DNA of 64,000 bases from Phycisphaerae bacterium (lineage in GTDB: Bacteria > Chloroflexota > Anaerolineae > 4572-78 > J111): the NCBI GenBank assembly GCA_028285035.1, contig JANQQF010000010.1, forward strand, positions 94,106 to 158,105, read 5' to 3'. A model generated the notes under the pieces. It saw only the letters and a list, made by a program, of their open reading frames with translations. It searched no databases and had not been told where the DNA came from. The position numbers and the translations under genes are program-made. This document shows, one piece after another, positions 44,504-53,120 of this stretch. Within the stretch, counting starts at the first letter, position 1. Every line of letters begins with the position of its first letter.

Positions 44504-44828
44504 TACGTTCTCCTGATTGAATTTCGGCCAACAATGTTTGCCGAGTTAATGGATGGTCAAAAGAGCGAGCTAAATGTCTGACGAATGTTCTAATTTCTGG
44601 ACAATCCGCTAGGCAGTAATGTTGACAGTCGTACCTAATTACACCCTCATCTTTTAATTCCTTGATGTTTTCTTCCATAAGTTGTAAATCACCCAAGTAC
44701 AACTTTTTTGTAAACCAACGACTCGTTCCTTGCGCCTCAGGATGACGGTCAAAAAATAGTAACAAGTTCAACTTTTGGATGGAGTTTATATTTTTTGAGC
44801 GAATAAATTCTGAGACGGTATCATTCAT
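44487..44828 (-). CDS. Small protein, probable winged helix-turn-helix
   Basis: 113 residues from the ATG at 44828 (AGGAGG 6 bases upstream). The segment SIQKLNLLLFFDRHPEAQGTS, LYLGDLQLMEENIKELKDE, then GVIRYDCQHYCLA fits a winged helix: helix, helix, recognition helix and a short wing. The remainder, with a CPEIRTFVRHLARSFD segment, is helical. It could be a DNA-binding regulator or a protein-contact module; no family can be named. It is the first gene of a two-gene unit with the coiled-coil protein, behind a promoter and leader very like those of the Mrp operon. It might therefore be controlled by the same signal. Confidence 0.7.
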   Translation of the reverse strand: MNDTVSEFIRSKNINSIQKLNLLLFFDRHPEAQGTSRWFTKKLYLGDLQLMEENIKELKDEGVIRYDCQHYCLADCPEIRTFVRHLARSFDHPLTRQTLLAEIQSGERNGIYR

Positions 44829-44855
44829 CAAGGGCCTCCTAGCCTAGTACGTTGG

Positions 44856-44922
44856 AAAATAAAAATGGCCAACAATCACCCACTTGTGTGGGGTTAGATT
44901 GTTGGCCTATGTCACAACCCGT
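44856..44922 (-). promoter_or_regulatory. Leader element homologous to the Mrp leader
   Basis: On minus, ACGGGTTGTGACATAGGCC leads into an 11-bp perfect stem, GGCCAACAATC with GATTGTTGGCC (44897-44907 and 44867-44877). A nested stem CCCAC-ACAA-GTGGG fills the loop and a T-rich tail (ATTTTTATTTTCC) follows. The gene start lies 28 bases on. It matches the element at 40794-40882 in order and in the conserved box. Confidence 0.7.
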
Positions 44923-44983
44923 TTGCCTCTATTAAGGCCTACGTTTTGATTAATCCGCCGACTGGCTTCTATATTTTGCACAT

Positions 44984-45011
44984 ATTATATCGAAGTTTTG
45001 TTAAATGTCAA
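44984..45011 (-). promoter_or_regulatory. Promoter of the winged-helix/coiled-coil unit
   Basis: On minus, perfect TTGACA (45011-45006) and perfect TATAAT (44989-44984), spacer 16. CAAAATATAGA after the -10 parallels CAAAATGTAGA behind the Mrp promoter. Confidence 0.85.
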
Positions 45012-45054
45012 TAGATTTTTGAATACTCTCATAAATCATTAATAAATGTGTTGA

Positions 45055-45426
45055 TCAACTCCCAAATTTATCATTCAAATTCACATCAACCGTAATGACA
45101 ACGACCCGTTCCCCGGTTTTTGTACTCATATCTGTATGCAAGCTAATTGGCTCACAAGCCAATATATCTCGAACCATCGTATCTAATATTGATCTTGAGG
45201 TTTCAAATAGTTGACGACGAGTTTCTTTTACCAATGTTTTGCCTTCACGATTTTCTGCCAGTTTCATTTCAGCTGGGGTAAGAATCCCCCGTAGCCGTAC
45301 CAAAACCATATCTTGAATAAAAAAGGTACGAGCATCCAATGGACCTCGCCCCAAATACTCTTTCTCAAATTTTATGATCGCTTTTGTAAATTCCGCCTCA
45401 AGCTGACCACGGCTTTTCTTTGTCAT
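45055..45426 (-). CDS. DUF2294-family protein
   Basis: 123 residues. The DUF2294 pattern is clear: KEYLGRGPLDARTFFIQDMVLVRL(split), then LTPAEMKLAENREGKTLVKETRRQ and a final HTDMSTKTGERVVVITVDV strand. YbcI of Bacillus belongs to this family. No enzymatic motif is known. There is no membrane segment, so it is cytoplasmic. The ATG has GGAAG 4 bases upstream. The gene ends 44 bases before the promoter at 44984-45011 and lies directly upstream of the winged-helix unit. A second member of the family may close the Mrp operon (31274-31666). Confidence 0.85.
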   Translation of the reverse strand: MTKKSRGQLEAEFTKAIIKFEKEYLGRGPLDARTFFIQDMVLVRLRGILTPAEMKLAENREGKTLVKETRRQLFETSRSILDTMVRDILACEPISLHTDMSTKTGERVVVITVDVNLNDKFGS

Positions 45427-45603
45427 TAATCTTCCGAAATTTATGATTTAAGTACAGGTATTTCACAAGAGGAACTCCAGAAAAGGATTTTAACAAGACT
45501 AACAAACTTTGTCAACTGTATTGTTTGTAAAGTTCAGAATACAACCTCAACATTCATATCCTCTAAATTGACAGGGAAAAAGGCGAAAGCTAAACTCCCT
45601 ACA

Positions 45604-48468
45604 ATGACCTTAAAATATGTTCTCAAAAGCTTGAGCCGGCGTAAAATACGAACAATTCTGATGCTGTTGGCTCTCATCGTGGGGGTGGGGGCATTGGTGG
45701 CCCTGAATGCGACCGTTGATATTTTTGAACGGTTTAACATCTCCATCATCAGCAATACTGCGGGTGACTACGATTTGGTCATCCAAAAAAATGAGATCGA
45801 GCCAAGCTTGCTCATTGAAAGCCAAAGTCTTATTCCAGTCATCCAGGCCAGTGATCCACAGGTCAAAATTATCGCACCCCGTATTCAGGGAGTCGTTGAT
45901 GTGGATGCAGTGTCAGATGAAGCGGGCATCATCCACGGCAGTGCCCAGTTTGTTGCGCTCAATCGGGCAGAGGACACGATGGGCGATTTTGAGGTCATCA
46001 GCGGCACCCTCAATTTTGCCCCAGGTTACGCAGTCATTTTACAGGAGACAGCCGACACCTTCGACTTGCAACCGGGGGACACCTTTGACATCAGCTATGG
46101 CCTACCCACCCCCCGCCAGCGTGGCATCGAAAGCGCCTCCAATGTCAGCGCCCGCCAAGCGCGAACCACCCTCACCGTCAGTGCCATTGCGTTACAACGT
46201 GGAGTCACGGGACTGAGCGGCAACGATGGGGTGTTGATTGATTTAGCATATGCCCAAGAATGGCTCAACTTACCAGGATTGGCTGAGCGGATTGTCGTTG
46301 GTTTTGATGAAAGCGTCTATGGTGACAATGATCCGCAAGCCGCTGCCTTTCAAGCCCGTGCCCTTTCCGAAAAAGTGCAAACGCTTCTCGGCGAGAGTTA
46401 CACTTACACCTTACCCCGCGCCAAAATTTTGAGTGACTCCTTTGAGATATTTATCTTCTTTCAGGCCCTCGTTTCGGTCTACGGCATCTTGTCACTGAGT
46501 GTGGTTGGGCTTTTAGTGCGAACCATGGTCGGCACCAATGTCCGTGAGCAAACCCGTGAGTTGGCCCTCTTTCGCATCATTGGCGCCCCACGGACCTATC
46601 TATTCACCCTTGTTGCCATCGAAATCGGCTTGATGGGCATTATCGGCGGGAGTTTGGGAGCGATTGGGGGACAAACCTTGACCAACACAGTCATCGTCCC
46701 CTTCATCGCCCAAGAGGCGAATGTACCTCTGGCCGATATTCCACTCGCCTCGCCCCGAGCTATTATTATTTCGGTGGCCACGGCTGCAGTAATGCTCATT
46801 ATCAGTGCTTATCCACCAGCCTACCGCGCCTCCAGCACAAAAATCATGTATGCCATCAACCCTGGTGTCGCGGAAGGGTTAGGGCTGGATGATTTAGCAA
46901 AAATGAGAGAGCGTAACTTTAGCTACAGCTCATTTTGGAGTGGTCTCGTTGTCATTCTCTTCCCCACCCTAATCTTCTTTATCTTTCCGTTAGCCTTCAC
47001 CTTCGGCATCATTTGGCTGTGGACGACCCTGATTTTTGGCTCGCTCCTGCTAATGGTTGTGGCGATCTCACTCATTCTATACCCAGCAACGCTGCCGATA
47101 GAGCGGGTTCTTATTCGATTAATCGGCTTGGTGGCCCAGCGAGTCGGCTACTTTGCTGAGCGCAATATCGTTCGTGGGCAAAACCGCAATGGCTTAATCG
47201 GTCTGATGATTGTGATCAGCGCCACGCTGCCCGTCTTCTTTGCCACAACACTCGCACTTGAAGTGGCAAACACGGAAACCGACACCCGGCTTGGCAATGG
47301 AGCCCCACTGATTGTTCGGAAATCTGGTGTGGTTGCCTTTAGTGAGGGGGATGGCCCTCGTTCCGAAAGTGTGCCTGACGAAGTCCGCAATCGCTTTAGT
47401 TCTGATCTGTTGGAGGAAATCCGAAGTAACCCATTTTTGGGGCCAAATGTGGCCGTGAGTTATCGATTTGGCACGACTATTCGTGATAATGTTGGGCTAC
47501 GGGATGTTGGCATTCGGGTCTATGGCCTAGATGGTAATCTTGCCCCTTTGACATATGATGAAGGCGTTGAGTGGATTGCTGGGGGACCACAAAGTTTTGA
47601 CCAGCTTCTGGCCGATCCATCGGCCGTGATTGTAAGTGAAGGCTTGGCCGAATACTTTGAGCGGGGCGTGGGTGACACCCTTCGGTTAAAAGGGGCAGGG
47701 CTAGACCATGAACGTCAAGTTCGCATTGTCGGTATTTTAGGGCGCTTCCCCGGCTTCAACGGCTTCACCTCCAAACGCATCTCGGCCCAGGATGGGCGTA
47801 CAGATCTATTCATTAATGAAGTCGCCTTCCGCGAACTGACCCGTGATCCGCTCGATGGGCCTTACGATTCTGCTTACCCGATTTTTGAGCGGCTCACTGC
47901 TGCACCAGACCGCCGAGCAGGGTTGTTGGGGTTATCGTCGGAGGTGACAAATGAAGCGGTCAGCCAAGTGGCGACCGATCTACGTAAGGAGTATGGTCTC
48001 AATGAGGGTGTCTGGGTGCGATCAACACCCGAGGATATTGAAACTGCTCAAACTGGGGCGCAACAGGTGCGGGTGGTGATCTTGGTCCTAACGGCTCTTA
48101 GCTTTGTTCTAGCCATTTTTGGGGTATTCGTCGTCACCTACATTTCAGTCTATACCCGCCGCAGTGAAATCGCGATGCTCAAAGCGATGGGGGATTCGAA
48201 TCAGCATTTGTTTGGGATGTTCTTGAGCGAAGCACTCGTGATGACACTCAGCGCAACCATAACCGGAATTATCGCGGGTGTTTTGTTGGGCTACATCTTC
48301 CGCATCTCCGATGGTTTTACCAGTGAAACGCCGACTGTCTTTGCTTTTGATGAGTTGGTCACCCCTTACATTCTAACCTTGATGATTGTTGCAGCGACCG
48401 TAAGCACCTTGTTTGCCACCTGGGGCTATCTACGCAAGCAAGCGATTGAGATTTTGCGTATGGTGTGA
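45604..48468 (+). CDS. ABC-type permease with two FtsX domains (MacB/LolC-like)
   Basis: 954 residues from the ATG at 45604; a TTG at 45568 would add 12 residues, and neither has a clear ribosome-binding site. N-terminal membrane helix (IRTILMLLALIVGVGAL), a large extracytoplasmic domain (about 60-270), a first FtsX domain of three membrane segments (near 285-420), then a second half with the same plan, from about 455 to the end (second FtsX domain near 830-950). Such permeases work with an ATPase subunit as mechanotransmitters that extract or export lipids, peptides or drugs. No ATP-binding gene is next to it, so the ATPase must be elsewhere. The gene has no operon partner here; the ASCH gene is convergent. 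Confidence 0.88.
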   Translation: MTLKYVLKSLSRRKIRTILMLLALIVGVGALVALNATVDIFERFNISIISNTAGDYDLVIQKNEIEPSLLIESQSLIPVIQASDPQVKIIAPRIQGVVDVDAVSDEAGIIHGSAQFVALNRAEDTMGDFEVISGTLNFAPGYAVILQETADTFDLQPGDTFDISYGLPTPRQRGIESASNVSARQARTTLTVSAIALQRGVTGLSGNDGVLIDLAYAQEWLNLPGLAERIVVGFDESVYGDNDPQAAAFQARALSEKVQTLLGESYTYTLPRAKILSDSFEIFIFFQALVSVYGILSLSVVGLLVRTMVGTNVREQTRELALFRIIGAPRTYLFTLVAIEIGLMGIIGGSLGAIGGQTLTNTVIVPFIAQEANVPLADIPLASPRAIIISVATAAVMLIISAYPPAYRASSTKIMYAINPGVAEGLGLDDLAKMRERNFSYSSFWSGLVVILFPTLIFFIFPLAFTFGIIWLWTTLIFGSLLLMVVAISLILYPATLPIERVLIRLIGLVAQRVGYFAERNIVRGQNRNGLIGLMIVISATLPVFFATTLALEVANTETDTRLGNGAPLIVRKSGVVAFSEGDGPRSESVPDEVRNRFSSDLLEEIRSNPFLGPNVAVSYRFGTTIRDNVGLRDVGIRVYGLDGNLAPLTYDEGVEWIAGGPQSFDQLLADPSAVIVSEGLAEYFERGVGDTLRLKGAGLDHERQVRIVGILGRFPGFNGFTSKRISAQDGRTDLFINEVAFRELTRDPLDGPYDSAYPIFERLTAAPDRRAGLLGLSSEVTNEAVSQVATDLRKEYGLNEGVWVRSTPEDIETAQTGAQQVRVVILVLTALSFVLAIFGVFVVTYISVYTRRSEIAMLKAMGDSNQHLFGMFLSEALVMTLSATITGIIAGVLLGYIFRISDGFTSETPTVFAFDELVTPYILTLMIVAATVSTLFATWGYLRKQAIEILRMV

Positions 48469-48499
48469 GGGTGGGAATTGCGTAGTGCAGCGTCAATCA

Positions 48500-48973
48500 C
48501 TATTTGCTGTAAACAACCCGAAATCGCTCACAAATCAAAGGCATCCGCTCATCAATCGTGCGGCCTATGCGGTCGCAGGAGCGAGAGAAAAATCGCCAGT
48601 GGGCCTCCCGCCAGAAGGCCAAAGACCGATCTCCTTCGCCTTCATCGTAGGCAAACTGGGCATCCACCTCGATGTAGGGCTTGGTCTCAACCTCAATTGT
48701 CTCAATAATACAAAGCGGCTCTCCCTTGCCATCCAAAATGATGCTATGCTCGCCCACTTTTGGGAGTGGATCACCATCAAATTCATATTCCCACAATAAA
48801 GAGCAGGTTGCTGTTTTTGTGCCTGATTTAACCAACGCCCCCAAATCATTAGCCATTGTAGATGAGTCACCAAAGCCCCAAGCTTCATAACGAGTTGGCA
48901 TTTCGGCATTGGCTGGAAGCGTGGAAAGGTAGGCTTGCCAGTAGGCCTGAATTTTAAAGTTTGATAGGTCCAT
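48500..48973 (-). CDS. ASCH-domain protein
   Basis: 157 residues from the ATG at 48973 (a TTG 4 codons earlier is less likely). The ASCH fold is visible: the helical start with YEAWGFGDSSTMANDL, the TKTATCSLLWEYEF strand, GEHSIILDGKGEPLCIIETI and the C-terminal SLAFWREAHWRFFSR. ASCH domains are RNA-binding beta-barrels related to PUA. Some bacterial members are RNases or amidohydrolases acting on modified nucleosides such as N4-acetylcytidine, but the function here is open. It is convergent with the permease gene, 31 bases apart. Confidence 0.85.
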   Translation of the reverse strand: MDLSNFKIQAYWQAYLSTLPANAEMPTRYEAWGFGDSSTMANDLGALVKSGTKTATCSLLWEYEFDGDPLPKVGEHSIILDGKGEPLCIIETIEVETKPYIEVDAQFAYDEGEGDRSLAFWREAHWRFFSRSCDRIGRTIDERMPLICERFRVVYSK

Positions 48974-49073
48974 TCGTCGATCCAATTTGTAATTTTCTGT
49001 TAAGTCACATACATTATAATGCGTTAACCAGAGGGTTAAAAATATCCGTATTTTATTATCTCAGCAAGGAAAA

Positions 49074-50429
49074 ATGTCAACTTTATTCACAAAAGGAGTC
49101 TATAGGTTTGACGTGGAGCTTAATATAAAACAGGTAATTAAATCTGTAATACTCATCATATTCGGGCTACTACTAGGCCTCATTACTTTAGAAATAGGCT
49201 TACGCTTACTCCCCGAGACAACCATACTACAGTCTATCGCTCGGCGACCTCAGCGATTTATTTTGTACGAAACTACCCCGGATATTGGTTGGCGATTAAA
49301 GCCAAATGCGACAATGCGTTATACAGGTGTTGGTGAGTATGATGTTCAAGTACAAATTAATTCAAATGGCTTAAACGATTTAGAGCGATCGTATAAAAAG
49401 CCGCAGGACACCTATCGTATCTTAATGTTAGGTGACTCATTTACTGAAGGGATTAGTGTTCCTATCCCACAAGGTTTTCCACAGGTGTTAGAAACTTGTC
49501 TTGATAGTCATTACGAGCAATCAATCGAGGTAATCAATAGTGGAACAGCTTATTATGCGACAGCAGAAGAACTCTTTTTTTTAGAAAAGGAAGGGATACA
49601 TTATGAACCAGATCTAGTGCTGCTTGCCTTTTATATTGGCAACGATATTGATGCTTATGACTCACGCATGAGTGAAGATAAATGGTTTGATGGGTTAGGC
49701 GGATATCTGGTCGATTTAGATGAAACGGGGCAAATGATAACGCAATGGATTGATTGGAAAAATCCAAGTCCATATGATGAGGTATCAGATAATGAGCTAT
49801 TTCTACGCCGATATTCAAAAATATATCTTATCTTAAATCATTCAAACTCAAGAATAAAAGATGCGCTGGGGGAATGGCAAGAAGACTTGAAAAAACGATG
49901 GTTTTCAACAGCACCCTCTGACGTAGATACTCTCGAAAATACAGCTGTAAATACTGAGGATTATCAGACAAACTTAGAGCTGATGCGTTTTCATCCTGAT
50001 TTTCCGTATGGAGAAAGCACCCCACCTCAGCTTAGTAAAGCGTGGGCGATTATAAGTGTTTTATTTTCTAAAATTCAAGAAACCACAACATCCATTGACA
50101 GCGATTTGGGCGTACTAATTATTCCTGAAAAAGCACAAGCTAGTTCGCAACATTATCAGCAAGAACAGATCAAATATTCGTCACGTTATGGTATTGATCT
50201 GATTAATGTTGATTGGCAATATGATCAACCGAATCAAGCCTTAACCGAATTATTAAACATGAAAAGTATTGCAACATTAGATTTACTCCCGCACTTTCGA
50301 AATCATGATGCAACACAGGAACCCCCTCTCTATTTTGAGATCGACTCCCATTTTAACGAAGCGGGTCACAAACTGACTGGTGAGCTAGCCTGCGATTGGA
50401 TTATTGAGCAAAATTTTATTAACCCTTGA
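49074..50429 (+). CDS. Membrane-anchored SGNH/GDSL hydrolase-like protein
   Basis: 451 residues. One membrane segment at about 23-41 anchors it, with the bulk outside the membrane. The catalytic Ser is S122 in MLGDSFTEG, an Asn lies in FYIGNDID, and the Asp/His pair is D424-x-H426 in FEIDSHFNEAGH. This is the SGNH arrangement. Related proteins (AlgX/PatB-like) modify polysaccharides by moving or removing acetyl groups. The substrate cannot be told. AAGGA lies 3 bases before the ATG, a little close. The gene is followed by a strong terminator, so it is a single transcription unit. Confidence 0.85.
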   Translation: MSTLFTKGVYRFDVELNIKQVIKSVILIIFGLLLGLITLEIGLRLLPETTILQSIARRPQRFILYETTPDIGWRLKPNATMRYTGVGEYDVQVQINSNGLNDLERSYKKPQDTYRILMLGDSFTEGISVPIPQGFPQVLETCLDSHYEQSIEVINSGTAYYATAEELFFLEKEGIHYEPDLVLLAFYIGNDIDAYDSRMSEDKWFDGLGGYLVDLDETGQMITQWIDWKNPSPYDEVSDNELFLRRYSKIYLILNHSNSRIKDALGEWQEDLKKRWFSTAPSDVDTLENTAVNTEDYQTNLELMRFHPDFPYGESTPPQLSKAWAIISVLFSKIQETTTSIDSDLGVLIIPEKAQASSQHYQQEQIKYSSRYGIDLINVDWQYDQPNQALTELLNMKSIATLDLLPHFRNHDATQEPPLYFEIDSHFNEAGHKLTGELACDWIIEQNFINP

Positions 50430-50457
50430 GTTTTCCAGCCCTGACTATGAACACTAG

Positions 50458-50495
50458 AAAAGGAGTAAGACAGAGGTTGCCTTACTCCTTTTTTT
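50458..50495 (+). terminator. Rho-independent terminator
   Basis: AAAAGGAGTAAG (50458-50469) pairs with CTTACTCCTTTT (50481-50492); loop 11 bases; the T-run continues to 50495. It ends the SGNH gene. Confidence 0.92.
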
Positions 50496-50541
50496 CAAAC
50501 AAAGCGGGGTCTAGGTGTTAGGTCGTATCAAGAGCTGACAA

Positions 50542-51375
50542 TCAATGAACACCCAGAAACTGAAGTAAAATCCGATTAAACATATCAGGATTTTCCATAT
50601 TGGGCAAATGGGCCACATTTGGCATTAGATATAATTCTGCTCCAGCAATCTCATTCGCCAATCGTTCAGCCAAGGCAACTTTACTCGGCCAATCTTGATC
50701 CCCAACCACAAGACAAGTGGGATTTTGGATTTCACCGAGGCGGGTATTGGCAGGTGGGTTCAAAGCCATTTCCTCACCGGCATCATCTTCTTCGGGAATA
50801 TCATAGAGGGTTTGTAACATCAATCGTACATTTTCTCGAATCTGAGGATTAACTTGCTCTGGGCGGCGATTCGGCCCATCGACCCACATTTGGATGGTGA
50901 GTTCAATGGCCTTGGCAAAATCACCCTCTTCCTCAACTGCGTCGATAGCAGCCCAGCCCGCTTGGATATCAGGGTCAGGTGGTTCGCCCTCCACACTGGC
51001 ACCAACCAGCATCAACTTTGTAACCATCGCTGGGTATTCCAGAGTAAAGTTAAGGGCAATCTGACCACCATTGGACACGCCCACCAGACTCACCTTATCC
51101 AACTCCAAAAATTGGAGCAACGCATACAAATCTTGGTGGTCATAATAGGGACCTGCGGGGGAGATGGTTTGGCCAAAGCCTCGGGCGTCGTAACGCACAA
51201 CTTGAAAGTGCTTGGCTAACGTGTCTATCTGGGCATCCCACATTCGATGGTCGGCAATGCCCGCATGAATCAGGACAAGGGGATGGCCCGTGCCCCTGGT
51301 TTCATAAAAAATGCGCGTACCATTAACAGGTGCGAAGTCAGAAAATGAAGCGTACGCATTCCGTTCAGGTGTCAT
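50542..51375 (-). CDS. Alpha/beta-fold hydrolase
   Basis: 277 residues. The nucleophile elbow is GVSNGG, the acid is in VVGDQDWPS and the catalytic His is in NVAHLPNMENPD. The oxyanion segment is IHAGIADHRMWD. It belongs to the large family of esterases, lactonases and C-C hydrolases such as 3-oxoadipate enol-lactonase. The substrate is unknown. AGGAG lies 7 bases before the ATG. It has no operon partner; the EamA gene upstream ends 175 bases away. Confidence 0.9.
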   Translation of the reverse strand: MTPERNAYASFSDFAPVNGTRIFYETRGTGHPLVLIHAGIADHRMWDAQIDTLAKHFQVVRYDARGFGQTISPAGPYYDHQDLYALLQFLELDKVSLVGVSNGGQIALNFTLEYPAMVTKLMLVGASVEGEPPDPDIQAGWAAIDAVEEEGDFAKAIELTIQMWVDGPNRRPEQVNPQIRENVRLMLQTLYDIPEEDDAGEEMALNPPANTRLGEIQNPTCLVVGDQDWPSKVALAERLANEIAGAELYLMPNVAHLPNMENPDMFNRILLQFLGVH

Positions 51376-51549
51376 AACATTTCTCCTTTGTCATAAAACT
51401 GATAATTTAGTTTGTTGTAGGCGAGAAATGCTACTAGATCACCGGCTCATCTCCTAAGAAGGGGTCTTTTTTCAGCTAAATTGGTTAAGCCAATTTGGCT
51501 AAGATACCAGTCTATCACAAGATGAGAGGGCGGACAATCTTTTTGCTGG

Positions 51550-52389
51550 TTACAAAGCAATCAGGACAATCGCCACACAGGCCAGCAGCACACCCACCCA
51601 TTGTTGGGAAAGCAAACGTTCCTTCAAAATGAGCCAAGCCAGAAATACGGTTGAGGCGGGATAGAGCGACGAAAGCACGGCAGCAATATCAAGGCGACCG
51701 ACTTGAGCCGCGAGAAGAAAGAATACATTTCCACCCGTGTCCAAAATACCTGCCGAGGCAATGATGGGCAGTTGGTTGAGTTGCGGCCATTCAAACTGTC
51801 CAATGACGATCACAAAAATCACTAACAAAACAACCGCAGTGCCTCGCGCAGCAACCAACGGCCACAATACAGCCGTTTCAACCTGATCGATTAAGATAAA
51901 GAAAAAGCCAAAGCCGAATCCGGCTAGAACTGGATAGGCAAAATCTTGCAATCGAACATTCTCCTGAGCGCCTGTTTGGGACATCAACCACACGGCAATC
52001 AAGGCCAACATAAAGCCAAGCAGTTGCAATTGACTGGGCAGTCCTTCCAGCAAAAACGCAGCCGCAATCGGGACGATGCCGGTCACTACTGCGGCCACAG
52101 GCGCAACCAGCCCCATTTTGCCCGTCGCCAAGCCACGATACAAGGCCAGCAAACCAATAGCTCCCGCAATCCCAGCGAAACCACCAAACAACATCTCATT
52201 CATCGAAGGGATCGGTTCTTGAAAAACAAGGGCAACCATCATCAAGCCCAAGCCCCCAAAAATTTGAGCCACAATGACCACCATATAAACATTGGTCCTT
52301 TTAGCGGCCATTCCGCCACTAAAATCGCCAGCTCCCCAAATGACAGCAGACATTAGCCCATAAACAATGCTCAAAACTTGTGGACTCAT
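51550..52389 (-). CDS. EamA/DMT-family transporter
   Basis: 279 residues with ten membrane segments in two repeats of five, the standard EamA layout. It begins with a short segment (IVYGLMSAVIWGAGDFSGGM) and ends with LAWLILKERLLSQQWVGVLLA, the second EamA signature. It exports or imports small metabolites or amino acids; the substrate cannot be told. AAAGGTG lies 5 bases before the ATG. It sits directly downstream of the SRP RNA and its terminator, so it may use its own promoter or read-through. Confidence 0.92.
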   Translation of the reverse strand: MSPQVLSIVYGLMSAVIWGAGDFSGGMAAKRTNVYMVVIVAQIFGGLGLMMVALVFQEPIPSMNEMLFGGFAGIAGAIGLLALYRGLATGKMGLVAPVAAVVTGIVPIAAAFLLEGLPSQLQLLGFMLALIAVWLMSQTGAQENVRLQDFAYPVLAGFGFGFFFILIDQVETAVLWPLVAARGTAVVLLVIFVIVIGQFEWPQLNQLPIIASAGILDTGGNVFFLLAAQVGRLDIAAVLSSLYPASTVFLAWLILKERLLSQQWVGVLLACVAIVLIAL

Positions 52390-52412
52390 CAGAACACCTT
52401 TCTTGCCAAATC

Positions 52413-52445
52413 AAAAGGCGAGATGCGGTTAATTCACATCTCGCC
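52413..52445 (-). terminator. Rho-independent terminator of the SRP RNA
   Basis: GGCGAGATG pairs with CATCTCGCC (9 bp, loop 11), followed on minus by TTTTGA. It lies 26 bases after the SRP RNA end and just before the EamA ribosome-binding site. Confidence 0.85.
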
Positions 52446-52470
52446 TCGGTCTCAATGACATTCAGGATGA

Positions 52471-52607
52471 CGGCAACCGGGTAACTCCGGCCAGGCGTCC
52501 CTACGGCACCCAAGAGGTACCACTTAAGGCTGCTTCCGTCAGGACCTGACCTGGTTCGTAGGCTCTTGCCGCGCAGGACCCAACCTTCAACGCCACCCGG
52601 TTGCCCT
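52471..52607 (-). ncRNA. ffs: Signal recognition particle RNA (small bacterial SRP RNA)
   Basis: On minus the domain-IV core reads CAGGTCAGGTCCTGACGGAA then GCAGCC, the Ffh-binding loop of SRP RNA. The outer arms GGCAACCGGGT and ACCCGGTTGCC pair, and inner pairs (GGCA/TGCC, CAAGAG/CTCTTG, ACCA/TGGT) make one long hairpin. At about 137 bases it is longer than the usual 4.5S-type RNA of about 100, because the outer stem is extended. It directs nascent membrane and secreted proteins to the translocon. A promoter lies just upstream and a terminator just downstream. The ends are estimated from pairing. Confidence 0.93.
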
Positions 52608-52615
52608 CACCCCGA

Positions 52616-52644
52616 ATTATGACAAATTTGGCGTGATTTGCCAT
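52616..52644 (-). promoter_or_regulatory. Probable promoter of the SRP RNA
   Basis: On minus, CATAAT (52621-52616) as -10 and ATGGCA (52644-52639) as a weak -35, spacer 17. The predicted start fits the 5' end of the RNA near 52608. Confidence 0.5.
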
Positions 52645-52769
52645 CAAATATTAAGTTGATCAACACTCAACGCCAATTGATATAATTTATTTAAAGGTTG
52701 TACTCTCTTTTAAGACACGCAAGGGTTATTCTACCAACAATTAAAGAAGCAGGCAATTTTTAGCACAAC

Positions 52770-52961
52770 CTATACTGTATCATTTTTCTCGTTGAAAAAC
52801 GCAATCATAAAAAAGATGTTCGCTGCGAGAAACGTTACACCCCCCATCAGACTGAGCCAATCACCGCTACGCCAACTTGCCACAATAAAGAAGATGGAGG
52901 AGATAACAAAAAATATCCAACCCGACAGTTGCAGATGGCGATTACGTTTTTCTTTGGTCAT
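52770..52961 (-). CDS. Small membrane protein, two spans
   Basis: 63 residues from the ATG at 52961; a longer reading to 53036 adds a basic, non-membrane stretch and is less likely. The ribosome-binding site is weak (GAGA 3 bases upstream). A basic start (TKEKRNRHLQ) precedes two membrane segments (about 11-27 and 33-55, the second with LMGGVTFLAANIFFMIAFF), then a short polar end. No family recognised. Basic residues before the first span suggest both ends are inside. It is encoded upstream of the SRP RNA on the same strand but ends 126 bases before its promoter region. Confidence 0.6.
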   Translation of the reverse strand: MTKEKRNRHLQLSGWIFFVISSIFFIVASWRSGDWLSLMGGVTFLAANIFFMIAFFNEKNDTV

Positions 52962-53120
52962 TAATCTCGTCTGATATACAACTCTCTTCATTAATTTAGA
53001 CTGATTGTAGCGTAAACGCCCACATTGACAAGACACAAAATTTAATTTTGCTGAAAGAGTAAAATCTCGTACAATTCAGCAAATTCTCACTAAAAAGTAT
53101 ACAGCGAGGAGGGCTACTTC

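Noticed and set aside
52319..52513. 64-codon open frame on minus
   Set aside because: It overlaps the 3' half of the SRP RNA and its terminator.
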